Program-made: the position numbers and the translations under genes | Notes under the pieces: generated by a model | The model's input: only the letters and a program-made list of their open reading frames with translations | Database searches by the model: none | Told to the model about the DNA's origin: nothing | Assembly (NCBI GenBank): GCA_019187485.1 | Contig: JABAQR010000018.1 | Span: forward strand, 1-38,114 | Direction: 5' to 3' | Length of the DNA stretch: 38,114 bases | Source: Lysobacterales bacterium | Lineage (GTDB): Bacteria; Pseudomonadota; Gammaproteobacteria; Xanthomonadales; SZUA-5 | Shown here: positions 25,815 to 34,627 of the stretch, one piece after another | Position numbering within the stretch: the first letter of the stretch is position 1 | Layout of the letters: each line of letters starts with the position of its first letter

Positions 25815-28796
25815 TCAAGGTGGTCCGGCGGTGCCTGCCCCGGGCGCGGCCGGCCGTACCCGCAGCACACTGTAATGTGCCAGCGAAGCCCAGTGCCAGG
25901 GATGCCGGAAGTGCGGCGAGTCGCGCAGCGCGAGCTGCGCGGCACGCAAGGCGGCGGCACTGGTCTCCGGTCGCTGCGGATCGAGCGCCCGGTAGAAGGC
26001 TGGCACCCAGACTCGTGAGGCAGAATCGCTGGTCCGCCAGGAGGCGGCGACGACTTGTGCGACACCCGCGTTGGTGATCGCCGCGGCGAAGCTGAGGCTA
26101 CCCTGGCTCAACGCGCTCGGTCCGGCAGCAAGGTCGCAGGCGTTGAGCACGACCAGACTGGCAGACAGGCGCACGTCGGCGATGTCCAGCCAGCTGAGGA
26201 AGCGCGGCTCGGTCGCGCCCGCCGACGGCGGCAGCCACAAGCCCGAATGGCCGAGGCGGTCGGTGCGCGCCATGCCGTGCGCGGCGACGTGCACCAGCGC
26301 GCCGGGCGTGCGCAGGGCCGCCAGCAGTTGCTCGGGGCCTGCAGCCTCCGCGCGATGGGTGTTCAGGTGCTGGCCGGGCAGGGCACCGACGATTAACTCG
26401 GGCTCGGTCGCGGCCAACGGAAGATTCTCGAGGCCGGCTTGGTCGGCCACCAGCGCATGCAGGGTCGGCGGTGCGGAGCTTGTCTCCGCGTCGGCGAAAT
26501 CGATGACGGTGATCCACCCGGTGGTGCTGCTGTCCACCAGGGGCGCCGTCTGGCCCGGCCAGTTCAGCAGCGCCAGCGGGGCCGTGCCCAGGTGTTCGTC
26601 CGCGAGGACCCACAGGCGCGTCGGGGGCGCAGGCGTCGGACTGCCGGCGAACAGCAATGCGGACAGCTCACTGGCGCGCGCGGCGAGTGCGTCGGCGTGC
26701 GCCCCGGGATTCGCGATTTCGCGGTGCAGCGCAGTGAGCGCCTGCTGCAGGCGTGCCCGGCCGGCCACCGTTACGACGCGCGCCTCCCCGGCGCCGATCC
26801 ACAGCGCGCGCCCGGCGTGCGCTCCTTGCAGCCACAGCAGCAGCCATTCGTCTGCAGCCAGGACGGCCTGCAGGTCCCCGATCCGGACTGCCGGGCGTGC
26901 CGGGCGGCGCGACCCGGTGCTGGCGAGGCTGTCGATCAGGGCGCGCGAGGCAGCAGTCGACCAGTCACCGGACTCGCTGGCACCCAGCAAGGCGCGCCCG
27001 ATGGCCGCCGATGCGCTGCCCGCGCGTGCGGCGCCGCGCTCCGCAGCGGACACGCCGGGGTGCGTTGCGAGGGCGAAGTCGAGTGCCGCCTGGGGATCGC
27101 GATCGTCCACGACGATCCACGCGTCGCGCAGTTCCAGCAGGCGCCTGCGCACCGCGTACCGGAGCGCGGGGCCGGCGTCGTCGAGCGCCGCATCCACCGC
27201 TCTTGCGAAGTCCAGAAGGTGGGCTACCGCGCCGCGCACATCGCCCAGGCGGACCATGGCGATGGCGCGCGCACTCGCCTGGTCGATCGCGACATCCAGT
27301 TCGTTCGCGCGGCAGCGTGGTGCTGCCAGCACTGCCAGCCCCTCGGCGGGCCGGTCGTCGAGGGCGAGCGCGGCGGCGTACGGAGCGCAGGCGATCGCGA
27401 CCGCCTGACCGTTCGCCAGCGCCCGCGCCGACGCCTGCCACAGCTTTGGATCTCGGCCCGCGCGCCAGTCGATGCCGAGCTGGAACGCCGCCATCCAGCG
27501 CGACTCGCGGTCGAAGCCCAGCGAGCGGTAGAGGCGCTCGGCTGCGTTGGCCCAGAAGCGGGCGAGTCCCAGGCGGCCACGGTCGCGCTCGATGGTCGCG
27601 TAGGTCAGCAGGATGCCGGCGGTGCGTTGCGGGGATTCGGCCGGCGGCGCCAGCGTCGACGCCCGCGCGAGGGCTTCCCAGGCCTCCGGGAACAGGCCGA
27701 GCAGGCGGTACAGGTTGGCCTGCACGCGCGCGAGGTACACGATCTGGCTGGTCAATGCCGCGGTCTGAAACTCGCGCTCCGCCACGCGCGCCTGCTGCAA
27801 TGCCTCGAGCAGGTCGCCGCCGTAGGAAGCGCGCAGCAGGCGCAGGATCGCCATACGACCGCGCATGACCGGTGTCAGCAGCGCCGGTTCGATGGCATCG
27901 ACGGCCGCTATGTGCTCGCGGACTTGCGCATCATCGCCGGCTTGCAGCGCGGGGATCGCCAGGTTGTAGCGCGCGAGCGCCCAATCGTTCCATTCGCCGA
28001 GTGCGGACAGCTTGGGCAGCATGCTGCGATACAACGCACCTGCTTCGGCTTCCCTGCCGAGCCGGCGCAGGCTCAGCGCCTGCGTATTGCGTGCGCGCAG
28101 CGCGAACACTGCGTTGCCGGCGCGCCGGTTGGCGATCTCCGCGTACGTCGATTCGAGGAGGGCCCGCAGTGCCCGTCCGGCGCTCGAAGACTCTTCGGCC
28201 TGGCCGAGCAGCGCTGCGGCTTCGCGCCGCGGGTCGTTGGCACGCCGCCAGGCGGCGATCGCGGCCGCGTAGGCGGTGTGCGAGGCATCCGCCCGACCCG
28301 CCAGCGACAACCGATACGCCCGGTCGTGCGCGGCCCAGGCTGCGCAACTGGCGTCGCCCGTCCAGGCACCGACGTCGGCGGGCGTCTTGGTGGAGGCCGC
28401 TGCCTCGATGGCGCGGAGACAAGCGGCGACCGGCGGTGCCGGGCCGCAGTGGGACTGGACGTACAGCTCGGTCGCTTGCTTCGATGGCGACCGCACTTCG
28501 ACCGCGCCGCCGGCGGGCAAGTCGATCCAGACTTCGCCGAGGCGCGGCGGGCGCACAGCCATCGCTCGCCAGTCCGAGTTTTCCGTTTTCCACTCCAGGT
28601 CCGCGCCGGATTCGCGCAACATCAATATGGCGGCGGTGGCGGTTCGGAACTCGGCGTGCGCACCCGCTTCCAGCCGGTGCGAGCGGACAGGGCCGCATTC
28701 GAGCGTCAGCGCATGCGCAGGCACGCCCGCGATGAGGGCCAGCAAAGCCGTCATCACGGGTTTTCGCGCACCGCCCGAATTGGCTGCTGCCCGCAC
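25815..28796 (-). CDS. Secreted CHAT-domain (caspase-like) protease with helical repeats
   Basis: 993 residues from the GTG at 28796, with GGAG three bases upstream. An ATG at 28754 would give a shorter leader. The N-terminus has a signal peptide ending near PAHA (about residue 29). A small beta-rich region follows (to about 120), then roughly 450 residues of degenerate TPR-like helical repeats rich in Ala, Leu and Arg. The C-terminal CHAT domain (about 670-985) carries the catalytic dyad: His840 in VHVAAHGMART and Cys887 in LVVLNACDLAAG. CHAT proteases are caspase-clan cysteine peptidases found in stress, death and immunity pathways, and in periplasmic proteins of unknown role. The target is unknown. 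A trypsin-like protease and an unknown protein are encoded just upstream. Confidence 0.88.
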   Translation of the reverse strand: MRAAANSGGARKPVMTALLALIAGVPAHALTLECGPVRSHRLEAGAHAEFRTATAAILMLRESGADLEWKTENSDWRAMAVRPPRLGEVWIDLPAGGAVEVRSPSKQATELYVQSHCGPAPPVAACLRAIEAAASTKTPADVGAWTGDASCAAWAAHDRAYRLSLAGRADASHTAYAAAIAAWRRANDPRREAAALLGQAEESSSAGRALRALLESTYAEIANRRAGNAVFALRARNTQALSLRRLGREAEAGALYRSMLPKLSALGEWNDWALARYNLAIPALQAGDDAQVREHIAAVDAIEPALLTPVMRGRMAILRLLRASYGGDLLEALQQARVAEREFQTAALTSQIVYLARVQANLYRLLGLFPEAWEALARASTLAPPAESPQRTAGILLTYATIERDRGRLGLARFWANAAERLYRSLGFDRESRWMAAFQLGIDWRAGRDPKLWQASARALANGQAVAIACAPYAAALALDDRPAEGLAVLAAPRCRANELDVAIDQASARAIAMVRLGDVRGAVAHLLDFARAVDAALDDAGPALRYAVRRRLLELRDAWIVVDDRDPQAALDFALATHPGVSAAERGAARAGSASAAIGRALLGASESGDWSTAASRALIDSLASTGSRRPARPAVRIGDLQAVLAADEWLLLWLQGAHAGRALWIGAGEARVVTVAGRARLQQALTALHREIANPGAHADALAARASELSALLFAGSPTPAPPTRLWVLADEHLGTAPLALLNWPGQTAPLVDSSTTGWITVIDFADAETSSAPPTLHALVADQAGLENLPLAATEPELIVGALPGQHLNTHRAEAAGPEQLLAALRTPGALVHVAAHGMARTDRLGHSGLWLPPSAGATEPRFLSWLDIADVRLSASLVVLNACDLAAGPSALSQGSLSFAAAITNAGVAQVVAASWRTSDSASRVWVPAFYRALDPQRPETSAAALRAAQLALRDSPHFRHPWHWASLAHYSVLRVRPAAPGAGTAGPP

Positions 28797-28873
28797 GCGC
28801 TCCGGCTCGATCGCCGACCGTCGGAGGTCAGCCCGTCGCTAGTCTGCCTGAGCCGAGGAGAGCCGCGCAGCGT

Positions 28874-29365
28874 TCAGGGGATAGGCTCTTCGCCTGAGCC
28901 GTCGTCGTTCTGCGTGCCGACGACGAAAGGAAACTCCGGATCGTCGGCGCGCAGCATCAGCGTGGCCTGCACGGCCGGATCCCGGATCAATTTGTCGTCG
29001 ACAGGCGTGGCATTTCCCGCAGCGAAACGCCACAACAGAATCTGGTCCTTGTCTGCGCGCCTGAAGACGTAAAAGCGCTCTCTGCTGGCGGTTTGCCCGA
29101 ACAGCCAGTGATACTGATGCTGTGCGGGGCCGAAGTTCGGTTTCACCAGGGACGTTTCAATGTCCAGGTGTGCGGCATTCCCGGGGCTCCAGATGGAGAG
29201 CCTCGCGCGGTCCGAGGCAAGCGGGACGATGCAGATCGTCTGTCCCTTGACGAAATAGGTGCCCTTGATGCTGTCCGCCTGGTGGTTGCGGTGCCGCCAC
29301 CGCACGAAGTCGTGGACGCTGCTGGCAAAGCGGCAGGGGAGCGAGTCGGCGTAGAAGTCGGTCAT
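28874..29365 (-). CDS. Hypothetical protein, 163 residues
   Basis: I do not recognise this protein. It has no signal peptide or membrane segment and looks like a soluble mixed alpha/beta protein rich in aromatic residues (HQYHWLFGQ, RFYVFRRADKDQILLWRF). The C-terminal tail is acidic (VGTQNDDGSGEEPIP). A good ribosome-binding site, GGAGG, lies 5 bases before the ATG. That ATG overlaps the stop of the trypsin-like protease gene, so the two are translated together and probably act together as inhibitor, substrate or partner. The CHAT-protease gene starts 77 bases downstream. Confidence 0.75.
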   Translation of the reverse strand: MTDFYADSLPCRFASSVHDFVRWRHRNHQADSIKGTYFVKGQTICIVPLASDRARLSIWSPGNAAHLDIETSLVKPNFGPAQHQYHWLFGQTASRERFYVFRRADKDQILLWRFAAGNATPVDDKLIRDPAVQATLMLRADDPEFPFVVGTQNDDGSGEEPIP

Positions 29366-30102
29366 GGTGCCTCCATTCGGATACCGGTGACGGATTGGAT
29401 CCAGGCAAGGGCGCGACCCACCGGGATGGCCACCGCCCACGGATCGTTGGATTTGTCCAATGCAACTGCATTCTGGATCGCGCACAGGCGGCTTGCGGTG
29501 TCAGCGCTTTCCAGTATCGGTCCACCGCTGTCCCCGGTCGTCGGCGCACCGCCGAATCCTTCCGGCACGGGCGCCACGACGCATTCGTAGGGCTTCAGGG
29601 ACTGGAACGCAAGCCCCTCGACCATGGAAAGCCTGCACTTCAGTCCGGGGACATGGGCCGCTCCGACCAGACTGCGCGCCGCACCCACCGCGGGGGCAAT
29701 CTCCGGGAGGCGGCCTTCGCGGTGAACCGGGGACGCGAGTTCCAGCACAACCAGACGCTCGTTGAGGAACTGCTCCGGTTTCGAGAAGCGGATCGCCCTT
29801 ACGGGCCAGTCGGCCGCGGGAATGGCGTCGGGCTGTCCTTCGAGATAGATGTTCAGCACGCGGGAGGGCGTCTGGTTGCCCAACCAGCTGCTTCCCTCGA
29901 TGTCATCGGTTGCGGGCACCACGTGCTGGCAGGTCAGCATCCACCGCCCGCCAAGCAGCCATCCGAGGCCGGAGGTGATGTTGGGTTCCCGTGACACGCA
30001 CAGGCGCGCGAGGCGGGCGAGCTCGGGTTCCTGTGTGCCGGTCAGGCACAGCCGTCTTCCTGCGAAGCGGCCGGAATACGCCGACAGAAACTCGATCGAC
30101 AT
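29362..30102 (-). CDS. Trypsin-like serine protease, cytoplasmic
   Basis: 246 residues with a chymotrypsin-type double-barrel pattern. GLGWLLGGRWMLTCQHVVP contains the catalytic His60, and TTGDSGGPILE contains the nucleophile Ser192 in the canonical GDSGGP. The place where the catalytic Asp normally sits (D-[LI]-A-[LV]-L) reads NERLVVLELASP, with no Asp visible, so the triad may be incomplete or rewired. There is no signal peptide, so unlike most trypsin-like proteins it is probably cytoplasmic. The ATG at 30102 was chosen over one at 30123 because AAAGGAG (complement of 30109-30115) sits 6 bases before it. It is coupled to the unknown 163-residue protein by an ATGA overlap. Confidence 0.8.
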   Translation of the reverse strand: MSIEFLSAYSGRFAGRRLCLTGTQEPELARLARLCVSREPNITSGLGWLLGGRWMLTCQHVVPATDDIEGSSWLGNQTPSRVLNIYLEGQPDAIPAADWPVRAIRFSKPEQFLNERLVVLELASPVHREGRLPEIAPAVGAARSLVGAAHVPGLKCRLSMVEGLAFQSLKPYECVVAPVPEGFGGAPTTGDSGGPILESADTASRLCAIQNAVALDKSNDPWAVAIPVGRALAWIQSVTGIRMEAP

Positions 30103-30108
30103 GCCGTG

Positions 30109-30115
30109 CTCCTTT
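30109..30115 (-). promoter_or_regulatory. Strong ribosome-binding site deciding the protease start
   Basis: On the minus strand AAAGGAG lies 6 bases before the ATG at 30102 and inside the longer frame from 30123, which favours the shorter protein. Confidence 0.75.
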
Positions 30116-30206
30116 GCGCCCATTGCTGGTCGCAGGGAGTCTCGGAAAGCCAGAACCTCGCAGTCAACCTTGGTCGTTCCCGTCCTTTGGCTCAAAGAGT
30201 GTCGGC

Positions 30207-31727
30207 CTACGCCCCCATGAACCCCAGATCCCCCGTAGCGAAGTTCCCCAGCTGCGGGAAGATTGCGCCGAGCGCCGCGCCGTCGGTGACGCCCATCCAC
30301 TTGGCGAGGGTGGCGGCGACCTGGTCGACGGCGGTGGTCGGGATGTACTGGCCGCGCGAGAAGCTGAAGTCGCGGTTGGCGGGGTCGTTGCTGTTGACGA
30401 CGAGGCGCGGGTAAGTCCCGTACAGTTTATTGCCGGCGACCGCGTCGCCGACCACCAGCAGGTTGCCGCCCCAGGCGTGGTCGGAGCCGCTGCCGTTGCC
30501 GGTCAGGGTGCGGCCGAAATCGCTCATCGTGAAGGTGGTGACCTGGCTGCGGGCGCCGATCTCGCCGAGCGCGGTCCAGAAGGCGCCGAGGGCCTGGTTC
30601 AGGGTGGTCAGCAGCGCGCCGTGCCCGGTGCTGGCGGTGGCGCCGCCGGCCTCGAACATGCCCTGGTGCAGATCGTAGCTGCCCATGCGCACGTAATAGA
30701 CCTGGCGGGTGGCGCCGAGGGTGCGCGAGACCTTGATCATGCGCGCGACCATCTTCAACTGCTCGCCGAGGTTGTTGCCGGTCGGGAACACTGCCTGCAC
30801 ATTGCCGGAGCCGTCGGGCGCGTCGAGCAGCGCGCCGATGGCCTCGCCGACCTCGAGCGAGCGCCGCGCGGTGTTGCCGTAGGCGCGCAGGAAGGGGTGC
30901 GCCGCGGACTCGTCGAGCAGATCGTTCAGCACCGCGCGGCGCGCCGACGCGTAGTTGGTCGCGCTGGTCGCGTTGTAGTTGTCGATCAGGTCGACGCCGG
31001 CGCTGGACACCTGGTAGGGCATGATCGAATCGCCGATCAGGAAGCGCGCCGAGCCCGCCGCCGAGATCGTCGGCGAGAGCGCGATCGGCAGGCTGCCGCT
31101 GACGGTGGACTTGGCGACCCGCCCGCCCCAGCCATAACGCGCCATCGGGTGGCTGCCGGCGGACATGCCGAGGTGCCACTGCAGTTCCTGGTCGTTGTGC
31201 GAGAACAGTTGCGGCGGCCGCGGCGCGCCGGCGTCGTACTCGGCCTTCGTGATCGGCTGCACCAGCGGACCGGCATTGCAGACGAAGGCCGCCTTGCCGC
31301 TGTTGAACAGGGTCTGGATGCCGCTGTGCGCCTGGCTGGCACCGCCATTGGTGGCGGTGAAGTCGGTGCTGGACGGATGCAGGCCGAAGCCGAAGGACTG
31401 GTTGGACGGCGTGATCGGCAAGAGCTCGTTGTAGGCGAGCGCGAGGCCGTTGGTATTGCTCGCCGAATACACGCCGCCGCGGGTGCTGCGGTAGGTGTCG
31501 TAGCGGCTGCCGGCGGCCTCGCTGTCGCGCGGCACCAGCCAGTTGTAGCTGTCGTTGGCGCCGGCGAGGTAGATGCACACCAGCGCCTTGTAGCCCGGCG
31601 CCGACTGCGCCATCGCGCGCGGCAGAAAGGCGAGCTGTGGCACCAGGCTGGCGACCGACCCGCAGGCGAAGCTGCAGCCGAGCTTGCGCAGGAACTCGCG
31701 ACGACTGTGGTTGGCTTGGCGTCCCAT
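30207..31727 (-). CDS. DUF1501 family protein with Tat signal
   Basis: 506 residues. The N-terminus carries a twin-arginine signal, SRREFLRKLG, followed by a hydrophobic stretch and a likely cleavage after AMA, so the folded protein is exported. The body resembles the alkaline-phosphatase-like/sulfatase-like DUF1501 family: YLAGANDSYNWLVP near the N-terminus, SYDLHQGM in the middle, and FTMSDFGRTL plus DHAWGGNLLVVG, which supply metal-binding Asp/His-type residues. The function of the family is unknown. These genes nearly always sit next to a DUF1800 gene, as here. The ribosome-binding site TAAGGAG overlaps the DUF1800 stop codon, so the pair is tightly co-expressed. Confidence 0.92.
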   Translation of the reverse strand: MGRQANHSRREFLRKLGCSFACGSVASLVPQLAFLPRAMAQSAPGYKALVCIYLAGANDSYNWLVPRDSEAAGSRYDTYRSTRGGVYSASNTNGLALAYNELLPITPSNQSFGFGLHPSSTDFTATNGGASQAHSGIQTLFNSGKAAFVCNAGPLVQPITKAEYDAGAPRPPQLFSHNDQELQWHLGMSAGSHPMARYGWGGRVAKSTVSGSLPIALSPTISAAGSARFLIGDSIMPYQVSSAGVDLIDNYNATSATNYASARRAVLNDLLDESAAHPFLRAYGNTARRSLEVGEAIGALLDAPDGSGNVQAVFPTGNNLGEQLKMVARMIKVSRTLGATRQVYYVRMGSYDLHQGMFEAGGATASTGHGALLTTLNQALGAFWTALGEIGARSQVTTFTMSDFGRTLTGNGSGSDHAWGGNLLVVGDAVAGNKLYGTYPRLVVNSNDPANRDFSFSRGQYIPTTAVDQVAATLAKWMGVTDGAALGAIFPQLGNFATGDLGFMGA

Positions 31728-31733
31728 GGTCGG

Positions 31734-31740
31734 CTCCTTA
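31734..31740 (-). promoter_or_regulatory. Ribosome-binding site shared with a stop codon
   Basis: On the minus strand TAAGGAG contains both the TAA stop of the DUF1800 gene (31738-31740) and the Shine-Dalgarno of the DUF1501 gene, 6 bases before its ATG. This implies coupled translation. Confidence 0.75.
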
Positions 31741-34407
31741 CTGTTGAACCGAGAATTCGTTGGAGATCGCGATCAGGTGCGTCAGGCTCAGCACCTTGCG
31801 ACGGTGGTCGGCGGCGGCCATCGGGCCATCGAGCAGTGCGATCAGCTTGCCGCGCATGGCCGTGCTCATGGTGCCGTACAGCAGCCGCTGGTTGAGCTCG
31901 TCGACCATCGCCGCGTGCGCGCTCGGCAGGCTGTCGATCAGGGTCGGCGACAGGTAGATCGAGTTGCTGGGCGTGGTGAACGGCGTGCTGGTCGCACTGC
32001 TGGTGTTGTAGCCGTTGAAGATGCGCCGCCAGAACTCGTCCGACATGGTGATGAAAGTGGACTCGTTGAGGATCTGGAACTCCGGCGAGTACAGGCCGCC
32101 ATCGGCGATCTCGCCGGGTTCCTGGTAGTCCGGCTCGTAGAAGTTGAACACCGAGGGCGCGCGCAGCGGCGCCTGCGGCCAGCCGCGCTCGATGTTCGAC
32201 AGCCCGTTCGCGCCGCCCGTGCCGTTGCTGGCACCGAGCGCGCGGAACACCGCGGTGAAGCGCAGCAGCGGCTCGCGCAGCTTGCCGAAGCTGGCGGCCG
32301 GCAGCGGCGCGCGCGCTTCCGGATCGAGCAGGATCGTGCGCACCACGGCGCCGAGGTCGCCGCGCACTCCGGCACCGTTGTCCTCGAACTTCGCGGCGAC
32401 GCGGTCGATGTAGCCGGCCGATGGGTTGCTCGTGGTCAGGCGCTGGATGAGCTGGCGCGCGATCATCGGCGGTGTGTTCGGGTGCATGAACAGGCTGTCG
32501 AGCAGAGTTGCGATCTGGCCGTTGCAGTAGTCGATGCAGGCCTGCTGGTCGATCGCCGGCGTCGCCGTGTGGCAGGCCACCGGACTGGCGTTGATGGTGA
32601 TGCCGGCGAGCAGGCTCTTGCGGTCGTTCGGCGCCGGCAGCACCGCGTAGCCATTGTTGGCGGTGGCCGAGCGGCCGGTGTCCGCGTAGCGCGGATAGCA
32701 GATCATCGGACTGTAGCCGTCCGGGTGGATCAGCGCGGTCACCGTGCCCGGGATTGCGTAACGGCCGGGTGTCGAGAAGAACAGCGTGGTCGAGAAGTTC
32801 TGCGCCGTGCCGGTGGCGGTGCCGCAGTTGCGGTTGATGGTGACGCCGCCGATGGTCGCCGGGCCGCTGCAGCGGTAGCTGAGGCCAGTCAGCACCTTGG
32901 CGGTGTCGGTCACCAGACTCTGGGTGTAGGTGGCAACCTTCTGACCGTCGACCAGGATCGGACTGAAGTCGCGGTTGCGTTCGATGAGGCCGATCGAGAA
33001 CAGTTGCATGACTTCGCGGGCGTAGTTCTCATCGGGCTGGACCAGCCCGGGGACAAGCTGGCCGGTGCCGGAATCGGTGGTCCAGTCGGTCTTCTGGTTG
33101 CGCAGATGGGTCAGGAAGGCGCCCATCATCGGACTCAAAGTCACGTCGCGCAGCAGGTCCCGGTAGTTGCCGAAGGCGTGTCGCAGCAGGATGTCGTTGT
33201 ACTCGGCGACCCCGATCGGGTTGTTCTCCAGGGTACCGACCTCGCTCAGCACCAGGATCTGCGAGAGCGCGAAGGCCACGCGCTGGCGCAACTGGTCGGG
33301 CGCGTAGAGCGCGCTGTTGAACCAGCGCTCGAGGCGGAAGATGCGATAGACCTGCGCATTGCGCGGGTTGACCAGCACGTCGGCGGCCACCTGCGCTTCC
33401 ACGGTCGGCCGCTGCAGCGTCGCCGGCAATCCGAGTTGCGCGTCGATCCAGCCCTGGTAACCGAGGCTGCGCACGCTGGCGACATCGGTGGTCGTCGGGC
33501 CGAAACTGGCCTGGGTCAGGAAGCGCGCGGCATCCTTGTCGGTCTGCGGGCCGCAGTCGCTGCCGGTCAGGGTCGACAGCCGGGTCAGGTTCATGCTGCC
33601 GCTGCCGAAGCCGGGGACCGTGCTGTTCCAGGTCCAGCTCGCGCGGTTGGCGTCGATCGCGGTGAAGGTCATGGTGCCCCAGGTCTGCGATTGCACCTGC
33701 GCCGGGTTGAAATTCGGCGGGAAATCGGCGCCGGCGGTGATGGTCGCCGTCAGCGTCGCGGTATCGCCATTGATCGGGCCGAGCGCGGTCATCCAGCGCT
33801 GTTCGCCGTTCAGGTAGGCGTACCAGATCGCCAGCAGCTGGCGGTTGCTGCCGCTGCCAAGCACCTCGGTGAAGATGCCGTGACCGTTCTGGGCCGGGTC
33901 GTACCAGGATCCGGCGTGGCAGGCGGCGATGCGTCCGGTGGTCGGCTCGAAGGCGCCGACCGGCAGGGTCAGGCGTTGCAGCGGCATCGACCCATTGTTG
34001 AAGCCGGCGAAGCTGGTGGTCCAGGAAGCGTTGGCGTGGTCTTTGTCCGTGAAATCCAGCACCAGCTCTCCCCAAGGCTGGACCTGGGTGCTGGCGGGGT
34101 TGAAGCGTGGCGGGAAATCGCCGCCGCTGGTGATCGACAGCGGGATGCGCGCAATATTGGCGGCGGTACTGCCGACGCCGATCAGCCAGCGCTGCTGGCC
34201 ATCCAGATAGGTGAACCAGGTGGCCAGCAGCAGGGGCTGGCCATTGGACACGATCTGCTGCAGCACGAAACCGTGGCCGTTCTGGGCCGGATCGTAGAAG
34301 GTGCCGGACACGTCGGGTCCGATCGAATAGACCGCGGCGGGCGCCGGGGTCGAAAGCCACCACGGGCTGGCCAGCGCCAGCAGCCAACCCCAATGTCGCG
34401 ACTTCAT
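31738..34407 (-). CDS. DUF1800 family protein with N-terminal WYDP/GHG modules
   Basis: 889 residues. A signal peptide (cleavage probably after PAPAA, residue 25) precedes two tandem modules at about 35-147 and 166-283. Each begins SGTFYDPAQNGHGF or AGSWYDPAQNGHGI and continues with a WF/WYxYLxGxQRW pattern, GxDFPPxFNPA, a QxWGxxxF strand and a FxxGSMxLxRL ending. The DUF1800 domain follows (about 290-889), with AARFLTQASFGP, RLERWFNSALYAP, PDENYAREVMQLFSIGL, HPNTPPMIARQLIQRL and FKLREPL-type features (FGKLREPLLRF). It is exported, and its biochemical function is unknown. GGGAGG 5 bases before the ATG supports the start. It is the first gene of the pair with DUF1501. Confidence 0.92.
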   Translation of the reverse strand: MKSRHWGWLLALASPWWLSTPAPAAVYSIGPDVSGTFYDPAQNGHGFVLQQIVSNGQPLLLATWFTYLDGQQRWLIGVGSTAANIARIPLSITSGGDFPPRFNPASTQVQPWGELVLDFTDKDHANASWTTSFAGFNNGSMPLQRLTLPVGAFEPTTGRIAACHAGSWYDPAQNGHGIFTEVLGSGSNRQLLAIWYAYLNGEQRWMTALGPINGDTATLTATITAGADFPPNFNPAQVQSQTWGTMTFTAIDANRASWTWNSTVPGFGSGSMNLTRLSTLTGSDCGPQTDKDAARFLTQASFGPTTTDVASVRSLGYQGWIDAQLGLPATLQRPTVEAQVAADVLVNPRNAQVYRIFRLERWFNSALYAPDQLRQRVAFALSQILVLSEVGTLENNPIGVAEYNDILLRHAFGNYRDLLRDVTLSPMMGAFLTHLRNQKTDWTTDSGTGQLVPGLVQPDENYAREVMQLFSIGLIERNRDFSPILVDGQKVATYTQSLVTDTAKVLTGLSYRCSGPATIGGVTINRNCGTATGTAQNFSTTLFFSTPGRYAIPGTVTALIHPDGYSPMICYPRYADTGRSATANNGYAVLPAPNDRKSLLAGITINASPVACHTATPAIDQQACIDYCNGQIATLLDSLFMHPNTPPMIARQLIQRLTTSNPSAGYIDRVAAKFEDNGAGVRGDLGAVVRTILLDPEARAPLPAASFGKLREPLLRFTAVFRALGASNGTGGANGLSNIERGWPQAPLRAPSVFNFYEPDYQEPGEIADGGLYSPEFQILNESTFITMSDEFWRRIFNGYNTSSATSTPFTTPSNSIYLSPTLIDSLPSAHAAMVDELNQRLLYGTMSTAMRGKLIALLDGPMAAADHRRKVLSLTHLIAISNEFSVQQ

Positions 34408-34592
34408 GCGACCTCCCGTTCAGTCAGATGAACCGATGCCGGCCTGCCGGCGTTCCCGATGCCCACAACGCACGCTTTCGCCATCGGTTGACAGGTATCC
34501 CGCAACCCGGTCGTGGGCGTTATGTGAAGGGCGCGGTGTTCCATGGAGAGAGTGGCGTATGGTAGCGGTCCGATTCGCCACAGTTGCCCACT

Positions 34593-34620
34593 TTGCCCGC
34601 CTGTGGCGATCGCCTAGCAT
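34593..34620 (+). promoter_or_regulatory. Candidate promoter of the cyclase gene
   Basis: TTGCCC (34593-34598) and TAGCAT (34615-34620) are 16 bases apart. The ATG at 34628 lies just 7 bases after the -10, where transcription would be expected to start, so the message may be leaderless. No Shine-Dalgarno is visible. In the rest of the divergent gap (from 34408) a perfect TTGACA at 34488 lacks a -10 partner. Confidence 0.35.
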
Positions 34621-34627
34621 TGGGTCC

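Noticed and set aside
26439..28439. Long plus-strand open frames opposite the CHAT protease gene (about 26071-29072)
   Set aside because: They show no domain and have Arg/Ser/Ala-rich shadow composition, while the minus strand has a signal peptide, helical repeats and a complete CHAT dyad.
31684..34431. 900-codon plus-strand frame opposite DUF1800
   Set aside because: It is antisense to a clearly recognisable exported protein and has low-complexity Val/Arg/Gly composition, so it is a shadow.
34488..34525. Perfect TTGACA (34488-34493) as the cyclase promoter
   Set aside because: No -10-like hexamer lies 15-19 bases downstream. The only TATG-like sequence is about 26 bases away.
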